From Rummeliibacillus suwonensis (GTDB lineage: Bacteria > Bacillota > Bacilli > Bacillales_A > Planococcaceae): a stretch of DNA of 64,000 bases. How positions within the stretch are numbered: position 1 is the first letter of the stretch; each line of letters begins with the position of its first letter. The notes below the pieces were generated by a model that had not been told where the DNA came from, did not search any database, and saw only the letters and a program-made list of their open reading frames with translations. Shown piece by piece: positions 54,386 to 61,060 of the stretch. A program made the position numbers and the translations under genes. Where the stretch lies: NCBI RefSeq assembly GCF_007896435.1, contig NZ_VCBL01000003.1, forward strand, positions 158,144 through 222,143. The letters are read 5' to 3'.

Positions 54386-55231
54386 ATGCATGAAATTTTA
54401 TCACTAAATCATGTGACTTTCACATATGCGCCTGAAGAACCCACGGTAAAGAAAGCAGTGGAAGATGTTTCTTTCCATGTGGAAGAAGGTGAATGGATTG
54501 CCATTGTAGGTCATAATGGTTCAGGCAAATCAACAATTGCTCGTCTTATTAGTGGTCTGCTTTTTCCACAGAGTGGTACTGTAAATGTTTTAGGACAAAC
54601 ATTAAGTGAAGAAAATTTATGGGAATCTCGTTCTCAGATAGGAATGGTTTTTCAAAATCCCGACAATCAATTTGTAGGTGCTACAGTTCAAGATGATGTA
54701 GCGTTTGCTTTAGAAAATAATGGTGTACCTTATGAAGATATGGTCGAGCGCGTTCATGAAGCGTTAAAACAAGTTAAAATGGACGACTTTTTAAATCATG
54801 AACCCCAACACTTATCGGGGGGACAAAAGCAACGTGTCGCAATAGCAGGTGCACTTGCACTACGACCACGGTTGCTTATTTTGGATGAGGCAACCTCAAT
54901 GCTTGATCCACAAGGACGTCAAGAAGTCCTTTCGGTTGTGAGAGATTTACGTGAAAAAACAGGATTAACTGTATTATCGATCACACATGATTTAGAAGAA
55001 GCAGTTATGGCTGATCGGTTATTATTTATGAATGGTGGGAAAAAGTATGCTGAAGGTACCCCATCGGAGATTTTTGCTTTAGGTGACCAATTAATTGAAC
55101 TTGGATTGGACTTACCCTTTGCCATGAAGCTTACAAAACTTTTACAAGCGGAAAGTGTGCAGCTTCAAGGCGAAAACATGACAGAGGAACAGTTGGTGAA
55201 TGATTTATGGACATCGAACTTCAAAAAGTAA
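54386..55231 (+). CDS. ecfA1: ECF transporter ATPase EcfA1
   Basis: A 281-aa ABC ATPase of the shared energising module for vitamin/ion uptake. Walker A GHNGSGKST, signature LSGGQKQRVAIAGAL, Walker B LLILDEATSMLDP, H-loop SITHDLEEA. SD GAGAGGAG. Overlaps ecfA2 by 25 nt. Confidence 0.95.
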   Translation: MHEILSLNHVTFTYAPEEPTVKKAVEDVSFHVEEGEWIAIVGHNGSGKSTIARLISGLLFPQSGTVNVLGQTLSEENLWESRSQIGMVFQNPDNQFVGATVQDDVAFALENNGVPYEDMVERVHEALKQVKMDDFLNHEPQHLSGGQKQRVAIAGALALRPRLLILDEATSMLDPQGRQEVLSVVRDLREKTGLTVLSITHDLEEAVMADRLLFMNGGKKYAEGTPSEIFALGDQLIELGLDLPFAMKLTKLLQAESVQLQGENMTEEQLVNDLWTSNFKK

Positions 55232-56079
55232 GCTTTGCCTATGCACCAGGTACGCCCTTTGAAAAAAGAGCATTATTTGATGTAGATTTGGCTATTCCTT
55301 CAGATAGCTATCAAGCCATTATTGGGCATACTGGTTCAGGTAAATCAACGATATTACAACATTTAAACGCATTGCTAAAACCAACAGAAGGATCAGTGCG
55401 AATTGGAGATAGAACGATTCATGCCGGAAAAAAGGAGAATGATCTACGACCGGTGCGTCAAAAAGTAGGAATCGTCTTTCAATTTCCTGAACATCAATTG
55501 TTCGAGGAAACGGTTTTAAAAGATATTATTTTTGGACCTATGAATTTTGGCGTATCAGAGGAAGAGGCTATTAATCGAGCCCATACATTAATAAAGTTAG
55601 TAGGGCTTCCAGAATCAGTTCTTGAGAAATCACCTTTTGATCTATCTGGTGGGCAAATGCGTCGAGTCGCCATTGCCGGTGTTTTGGCTATGGAACCTGA
55701 AGTCATCGTTTTAGATGAACCAACTGCTGGATTGGATCCGAGAGGTCGTACGGAAATCATGGAATTGTTCTATCGGTTACACAGGGAACGTCATTTAACG
55801 ACAATTCTTGTTACACATAGTATGGAAGATGCAGCGCGCTATGCAGATCGCATTGCTATTATGCATGAGGGCCATTGTGTACTAACCGGTACGCCAGAGG
55901 AAATCTTTAGTAACGCAGAAGAATTAGTAAATTATCGTTTGGAATTACCTCATGTTGTACGTTTCCAACATCAACTTGAGCAGAAAATGGGTCGTAAACT
56001 GCCAAAACTTTGTCTAACAGAAGAGGAATTAGCGAAGACGATTGCGCAATTATTACGAGAGGAGCGTGATGGTCAATGA
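55207..56079 (+). CDS. ecfA2: ECF transporter ATPase EcfA2
   Basis: A 290-aa second ABC ATPase: Walker A GHTGSGKST, LSGGQMRRVAIAGVLA, Walker B VIVLDEPTAGLDPRG, H-loop VTHSMEDA. The different signatures of A1 and A2 are typical of the heterodimer. Overlaps ecfA1 and, by 4 nt, ecfT. Confidence 0.95.
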   Translation: MDIELQKVSFAYAPGTPFEKRALFDVDLAIPSDSYQAIIGHTGSGKSTILQHLNALLKPTEGSVRIGDRTIHAGKKENDLRPVRQKVGIVFQFPEHQLFEETVLKDIIFGPMNFGVSEEEAINRAHTLIKLVGLPESVLEKSPFDLSGGQMRRVAIAGVLAMEPEVIVLDEPTAGLDPRGRTEIMELFYRLHRERHLTTILVTHSMEDAARYADRIAIMHEGHCVLTGTPEEIFSNAEELVNYRLELPHVVRFQHQLEQKMGRKLPKLCLTEEELAKTIAQLLREERDGQ

Positions 56080-56873
56080 TGGATAAAATGATATTTGGTC
56101 GTTTTATACCTGGTGACTCATTTGTTCATAGATTGGATCCACGCTCCAAACTGATATTTGTTTTTGCATTTATTATTGTCGTCTTTTTGGCCAATAATAC
56201 GCCAACATATATTGTGCTTTTGGCATTCACATTATTAGTCATTTTAATGTCTCGCATTAAATTATATTTTCTAATCAATGGATTAAAGCCTATTATCATT
56301 TTGATGGTATTTACTTTCTTATTGCATATCTTCTTTACAAAAGAGGGGCCATTGATTTTTGAATGGAAATTTATTCACATTTATGAGCAAGGTCTTAGAC
56401 AAGGGATTTATATCTCTATTCGTTTCTTAGTATTGGTTTTTGTCACATCTATCTTAACTTTAACGACATCTCCTATTTCTATCACGGATGGGATGGAAGT
56501 GCTATTAGGTCCTCTTAAAAAATTTAAACTACCAGTACATGAACTGGCGTTGATGATGTCTATATCCTTACGTTTTATCCCAACATTAATGGATGAGACC
56601 GATAAAATTATGAAGGCACAAATGGCAAGAGGCTCTGATATTACTACAGGTCCCATCAAAGATAGAATTAAGGCAGTTGTCCCATTATTAGTTCCCCTAT
56701 TTGTGAGTGCATTTAAACGAGCAGAAGATCTAGCAACAGCTATGGAGGTTCGTGGCTATCGTGGCGGAGAAGGAAGAACTCGTTATCGTCAGTTAAAATG
56801 GAGTATAGAAGATACTGTAGCATTACTTTCTATTGTAGTGATAACGGCTATATTGGTGTATTTGCGTAGTTAA
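56076..56873 (+). CDS. ecfT: ECF transporter membrane subunit EcfT
   Basis: A 265-aa integral membrane protein coupling EcfA1A2 to exchangeable S components. Two coupling motifs with Ala-Arg-Gly are visible: KAQMARGSD and AMEVRGYRGG. ATG 56076 with SD GAGGAG; overlap with ecfA2. Confidence 0.94.
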   Translation: MMDKMIFGRFIPGDSFVHRLDPRSKLIFVFAFIIVVFLANNTPTYIVLLAFTLLVILMSRIKLYFLINGLKPIIILMVFTFLLHIFFTKEGPLIFEWKFIHIYEQGLRQGIYISIRFLVLVFVTSILTLTTSPISITDGMEVLLGPLKKFKLPVHELALMMSISLRFIPTLMDETDKIMKAQMARGSDITTGPIKDRIKAVVPLLVPLFVSAFKRAEDLATAMEVRGYRGGEGRTRYRQLKWSIEDTVALLSIVVITAILVYLRS

Positions 56874-56893
56874 AAGTAATAGGAGCTATAACG

Positions 56894-57643
56894 ATGAAGA
56901 GAAGAATGAAAGCGACCATCACCTATGATGGCACCAATTTTTCGGGATATCAAGTTCAACCAAAGCAAAGAACTGTTCAAGAGGAAATCGAGAAGGTACT
57001 AACGAAAATGCATAAGGGTGAGATCGTCCATGTGACAGCAAGCGGTAGAACAGATGCAGGAGTTCATGCAACAGGACAAGTCATTCATTTTGATACTACG
57101 CTGTCGATTCCGCTTAATCGTTATGTGCGAGCATTAAACGTACAGTTGCCTCAAGATATTCGTGTGCTAAAAGTGGAGGAAGTATCTAGTGATTTTCATG
57201 CTCGCTATAGTGCTCATGATAAACGATATCGTTATATTTGGGCATGTGAAGAAATACAAAACCCTTTTAGACGGTTTTATACGACATTTACCAATGGCAC
57301 GAAACCAGATGTTAAGGCAATGGAGGAAGCAGCGCGTTATATTTTAGGAACGCATGATTTTTCATGTTTCTGTGCGGCACATACAAGTGTAAAGGATAAA
57401 GTTCGTACAGTAACTGCCTTAACTTTTGAGTGGCATCAAGAGGAACTGCATATGGTCATTGAAGGGAACGGCTTTTTATATAATATGGTGCGTATTATTG
57501 CTGGTACACTTTGGGAAATAGGGATTGGTAAACGTAATTCTTATGAAATGGCCGAAATCATAGTCTCTATGGATAGAGGAAGAGCTGGTAAAACTGCGCC
57601 AGCTCAAGGTTTGTATCTTGAAAACGTACATTATGAAATTTGA
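56894..57643 (+). CDS. truA: tRNA pseudouridine(38-40) synthase TruA
   Basis: A 249-aa enzyme modifying the anticodon stem. Catalytic Asp in TASGRTDAGVHATGQV; also KRYRYIW and NGFLYNMVRIIAGTLWEIG. SD TAGGAG. Follows ecfT as in B. subtilis. Confidence 0.96.
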   Translation: MKRRMKATITYDGTNFSGYQVQPKQRTVQEEIEKVLTKMHKGEIVHVTASGRTDAGVHATGQVIHFDTTLSIPLNRYVRALNVQLPQDIRVLKVEEVSSDFHARYSAHDKRYRYIWACEEIQNPFRRFYTTFTNGTKPDVKAMEEAARYILGTHDFSCFCAAHTSVKDKVRTVTALTFEWHQEELHMVIEGNGFLYNMVRIIAGTLWEIGIGKRNSYEMAEIIVSMDRGRAGKTAPAQGLYLENVHYEI

Positions 57644-57675
57644 AGCAACATGTCCAGGTGTTTTTCTTGAAATAC

Positions 57676-57704
57676 TTGACTTACATTGCTATTTGTTGTA
57701 AGAT
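57676..57704 (+). promoter_or_regulatory. Sigma-A promoter of rplM-rpsI
   Basis: TTGACT (57676-57681), 17-bp spacer, TAAGAT (57699-57704). Confidence 0.75.
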
Positions 57705-57717
57705 GACATATGGTATT

Positions 57718-57795
57718 TTCATTACCCCACGAGATAAGCCCCGAATCTTACTTTTGAGGATAAAGAAAACAATTGGAACAAAGTTAATAGAAACA
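57718..57795 (+). promoter_or_regulatory. L13 leader
   Basis: CCCCACGAGATAAGCCCCGAATCTTAC and the following GAGGATAAAGAAAAC closely follow the conserved L13 leader sequence of Bacillales. It lies between the promoter and rplM; L13 is thought to bind it and lower rplM-rpsI expression. Boundaries are approximate. Confidence 0.8.
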
Positions 57796-57823
57796 ATTTA
57801 AAAATTGTAGGAGGATACTAAAA

Positions 57824-58261
57824 ATGCGTACAACATTCTTGGCTAAAGGTCACGAAGTAGAACGTAAATGGTTAGTTGTAGACGCTGAAGGCCAAACTCT
57901 TGGTCGCTTAGCATCTGAAGTAGCTGCTCTTTTACGTGGTAAACATAAAGCAATCTATACACCAAACGTTGACACAGGTGATCACGTGATTATTATCAAC
58001 GCTGACAAAATTGAGTTAACTGGTAATAAATTAAAAGGTAAAATTTACTATCGTCACACTCAATTTGCTGGTGGTTTAAAAACTCGCACAGCTGGCGAAA
58101 TGAAAGAAAAATATCCAGTTCAAATGCTTGAATTGGCAGTTAAAGGCATGCTTCCTAAAAACACTTTAGGTCGTCAAATGTTCAACAAACTACACGTTTA
58201 CACTGGTTCTGAACATCCACATGCAGCACAAAAACCAGAAGCTTATGAGCTTCGCGGATAA
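57824..58261 (+). CDS. rplM: 50S ribosomal protein L13
   Basis: A 145-aa protein: [67 protein letters not shown]. Confidence 0.97.
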   Translation: MRTTFLAKGHEVERKWLVVDAEGQTLGRLASEVAALLRGKHKAIYTPNVDTGDHVIIINADKIELTGNKLKGKIYYRHTQFAGGLKTRTAGEMKEKYPVQMLELAVKGMLPKNTLGRQMFNKLHVYTGSEHPHAAQKPEAYELRG

Positions 58262-58282
58262 TAATTAGAGGAGGATATAACC

Positions 58283-58675
58283 TTGGCACAAGTTCAATAT
58301 ATTGGTACAGGTCGTCGTAAAAGCTCAACTGCTCGCGTACGTTTAGTACCAGGTGAAGGCAAAATTGTTATTAACAACCGCGACGTTGAAAATTACGTCC
58401 CATTCGCATCTTTACGTGAAGTAATTAAACAACCACTAGTAGCAACTGAAACTCTAGGTAGCTATGACATTTACGTAAATGTAAACGGTGGTGGTTTTAC
58501 AGGTCAAGCAGGCGCAATCCGTCACGGTATCGCTCGTGCATTACTAACTGTTGACCCTGATTTCCGTCCAGCTCTTAAATCAGCTGGTCTACTTACTCGT
58601 GACCCTCGTATGAAAGAACGTAAAAAATACGGTCTTAAAGGCGCTCGTCGTGCACCACAATTCTCAAAACGTTAG
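58283..58675 (+). CDS. rpsI: 30S ribosomal protein S9
   Basis: A 130-aa protein: [36 protein letters not shown], ending with the conserved FSKR that contacts P-site tRNA. TTG start behind GAGGAGG. Its last codons lie inside the left repeat of an integrated element; the stop is now TAG, while the displaced copy at 63840 would give TAA. Confidence 0.97.
   Translation: MAQVQYIGTGRRKSSTARVRLVPGEGKIVINNRDVENYVPFASLREVIKQPLVATETLGSYDIYVNVNGGGFTGQAGAIRHGIARALLTVDPDFRPALKSAGLLTRDPRMKERKKYGLKGARRAPQFSKR
58661..58674 (+). repeat. attL: left 14-bp direct repeat at the 3' end of rpsI
   Basis: TTCTCAAAACGTTA, encoding the end of S9 (Phe-Ser-Lys-Arg and the first stop bases), is repeated exactly at 63829-63842. 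Confidence 0.88.
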
Positions 58676-58711
58676 TCAATTTCTTATTGTATCAACGTTT
58701 GCAAAGGTTTT

Positions 58712-58730
58712 TTGGTTCAAGTTGGTTCAA
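58712..58730 (+). repeat. Left arm-type repeats TTGGTTCAA x2
   Basis: TTGGTTCAA at 58712-58720 and 58722-58730, a 10-bp period (one helical turn). The same pair occurs at the right end. Probably the binding sites of the integrase N-terminal domain. Confidence 0.65.
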
Positions 58731-58743
58731 ATCGGCTTGAACT

Positions 58744-59773
58744 TCATAAAGAACTTAACAGATTTAAAGCATCAGCATCTTGCTGGTGCTTTTTTTCTGG
58801 CATTAATTCCAGATAGTAGTTTTGGGTTGTTTGAATGTTGATGTGACCTAATCGTTTTGATACATACGCAATATCTATATCTTGTGAAAATAAAAATGAT
58901 GCGTGCGTATCTCTTAAGCCGTGGAATGTTGTTTTTTTAATGTTTAATTTCGTTAATAATTCGGCTAAAAGTTCTGATTGTTTAAAGCCACCAAAGCCAA
59001 AAATATAACCATTCTCTTTAACGGGAATGTTACGGATAAGCTCATATACTTCTCTGTTGATAGAAACATCACGTTTTGCATTTTGTGTTCTTAGTGAAGT
59101 ATCATCAGAAGTGGGGCTGATTGAGTGCCTAACCTTAATTCCGTACTCGTATAAATTTTTTGGTCGAATAGCTAATAATTCACCTCGTCGCATACCGCGA
59201 GTAAGACAAGTAAGCTAAATTCATCTTCTGGGTGCTGTAAAACATAATTACGAAGCATTTTAAAGTCTTTAATAGACAAAGCTTTGTTTCGCTTAGGTGG
59301 GTTTTCCCCACGTGTTTTCACAAACGAGCAAAATCATTAGCAATATAACCACGAGCATATGCATCACGTAATGATGTTTTGATTTTAAGAAGAACCTCAT
59401 GTGTTGTTTTTCGAGAATGTGTCTTGGCATACTCATCTATCTTCTTCTGAACAACAATATCGTTTAAATCTTTTAATTGGATATCCAGAAATAAGTTTCG
59501 AATAACCCCTAAAGTACGAACGTAATTTTGAAATGTAGTTTCTCTCACGTTATTTACTTTTACAAAATAAATCCAATTCTCGAAGAAGTCCACAAAGGCC
59601 GTTGTTCTGTGTGCAAGCTCTTTATCTTCGCCTTTCGCTAATTCCATTTCTAGAGTCCAAAGTTCTGTTTCTTTCTTTGTTGGAAAAGTTTTAGAAAGTT
59701 TTTTATGCTTGCCTTGTTTGTATAAAGAAACTTGAGTCCTATATGATTTCCCTCTTTGAATAATACTAGCCAT
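58744..59773 (-). pseudogene. Tyrosine site-specific integrase, frameshifted twice
   Basis: The N-terminal part (from ATG 59773; MASIIQRGKSYRTQVSLYKQ) is the AP2-like arm-binding domain plus SAM-like core-binding domain, ending at a TGA (59318-59320). One missing G there restores the frame into VKTRGENPPKRNKALSIKDF; a second shift near 59196-59203, with loss of a few residues before GMRRGEL, leads into the catalytic part. That part keeps Arg (MRRGEL), His-x-x-Arg (HGLRDTH), His (LGHIN) and the nucleophile Tyr (QNYYLEL). It belongs to the Tn916/phage-type integrases and should be inactive unless sequencing errors are involved. Confidence 0.85.
58769..58797 (+). terminator. Plus-strand terminator inside the integrase 3' end
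   Basis: Perfect 9-bp stem GCATCAGCA/TGCTGGTGC with a TCT loop and T8, oriented to stop rplM-rpsI transcripts. It is encoded antisense to the last integrase codons and replaces the rpsI terminator moved to 63864. Confidence 0.85.
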
Positions 59774-59868
59774 GCTATCAATTCCCTTCATAAAAATAGT
59801 CGATAGATGCTAGGTTGAATACAACTGTATTGTATTCCGAACCTAACATCTCATCAACTGTCAATAAA

Positions 59869-60066
59869 TTAAGCCGAGTGATTTTCAATAAATTGTATTA
59901 AAGCTTTCATTGTGTATCTTTCATGCCGACCAATCATGAAACGCTCAAGCCCTTCATGTGGTCGTATATATTTATCAAATGATTTTGGGTCTACACCTAG
60001 AAAATGAGATGCTTGTTCCCTTGTTAAAAGATATGGGTAATCCTTTGAAATGTTATTTATGCACAT
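59869..60066 (-). CDS. Xis-like excisionase / helix-turn-helix protein
   Basis: A 65-aa protein: YLLTREQASHFLGVDPKSFDKYI is a winged-helix (MerR/Xis-like) motif and the tail is YTMKALIQFIENHSA. Small proteins of this type sit next to integrase genes in Tn916-like elements and direct excision. GGAGA lies 11 nt before the ATG. It is intact although the integrase is not. Confidence 0.75.
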   Translation of the reverse strand: MCINNISKDYPYLLTREQASHFLGVDPKSFDKYIRPHEGLERFMIGRHERYTMKALIQFIENHSA

Positions 60067-60092
60067 AAAGGCATCGTCTCCTTTTTAGACTT

Positions 60093-60575
60093 TTATTTGA
60101 ACGGGTAACCTTTATTTGTATATAATACAGAGTATTTTTTCAACCACAATATGACATCGTTATTAGGCTCATAGTTTTCAAATTCGGTATATAGGAATGC
60201 TAAACACTTCTTTAGACCTTCATCACCCCATAAACTCCTAACTTTATACAAATACGGAAATAATATAGAACCATTTAAAATATGCTTCTGTGATTGTTCT
60301 AACAAGTTCGTTCGGGGTGAAGGAGAACTAAACATAAAACTTTTTTGATTAAGCAAATCAAGCATTTTCTTACTGTAAGTCGTTAGTCTGTCAGATTTAG
60401 TATAATAAAATTGATAACGATCAGTTAAAGCTGATACGAGCAAATCCTTTAGTTCTGTATCACTATTTATAGCTTTTAGTCCATCCGATAAATCATGAGC
60501 ATAAGTCCCTTTATAAACTGCTTCAAAACGTACCCAATTATCGTATTGTAAAGCTTCTTCATAGCGAATACCCAT
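60093..60575 (-). pseudogene. Truncated replication-initiation / MobT-like protein
   Basis: An open frame of 160 aa: MGIRYEEALQYDNWVRFEAVYKGTYAHDL and KMLDLLNQKSFMFSSPSPRTNLLE resemble the C-terminal part of Rep_trans replication initiators, which include the relaxase MobT of Tn916-like ICEs. The N-terminal catalytic half is missing: in-frame codons upstream (QLSLGNR) look like the family motif LYxGxR and then reach a stop at about 60609. So it is probably a remnant. Family assignment is by recollection of sequence pattern and moderate. Confidence 0.5.
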
Positions 60576-61032
60576 TCTATTCCCTAACGATAGCTGTGCT
60601 ACTTACGCCAATTGACATTAATCGAGCCGGAGATTCTCTATATTGGTGACCAAAAAGGTCAAAAGAAATATAGAGAGGTTGATCTAAACGGAAACCATTT
60701 TAGAAGTAGTTTGCATTGAAAAAATTATTCAAGAAGCGGAAGAAGGAGTTGATTACATTATTGCTAGCCCAGATGAAGGAGTAAAGGTAGCGTCACGTTT
60801 TATTGTCGCGATGACCGTGAAGTTTTTTGTAATGTGTTTAAATACAGGAAGTGACAGGCACCTGAAAATAGAGATTACCAAAAATTAAACTTGTCGGAAT
60901 TTGTCGATAGATTTCTCAAAAAACTTTCTTTTACTTTAGTATAATAAACTCATTGAAAGGCACTTTCTTCTTATAAGTTAAGAAGGTGACGATCATGGAA
61001 ATATTAATGCGCAAATTTTATGGAGGGATATC
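60576..61032. other. Decayed stretch upstream of the trlF-like gene
   Basis: No intact gene. On the plus strand an in-frame stretch from about 60699 to 60888 reads TILEVVCIEKIIQEAEEG... DYIIASPDEGVKVASRFIVAM without a start codon, probably a gene fragment of unknown origin. A TATAAT at 60940-60945 may be the -10 box for the cargo gene; no good -35 is visible. A 21-codon ORF (60995-61060) overlaps the trlF start. Confidence 0.5.
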
Positions 61033-61060
61033 ATGTTTACATGTGGTACAGAATGGATAA
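60995..61060 (+). CDS. Possible 21-aa leader ORF overlapping the trlF-like start
   Basis: ATG 60995 follows AAGAAGGTGA at a good distance and reads MEILMRKFYGGISCLHVVQNG, ending at TAA 61060, 28 nt inside the downstream gene. Its codons Gly-Gly contain the SD (GGAGGG) of the main gene, so ribosomes on this ORF could affect initiation at 61033. It may be chance. Confidence 0.3.
   Translation: MEILMRKFYGGISCLHVVQNG

Noticed and set aside
58650-58841. 63-codon plus-strand frame across attL
   Set aside because: It runs through the rpsI end, arm repeats and antisense of the integrase; no initiation signals.
60850-60870. GTGACAGGCACC-like sequence reminiscent of Bacillaceae REP/transposase-associated repeats
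   Set aside because: A single copy was seen here, with no partner repeat or transposase, so it is not called as an element.
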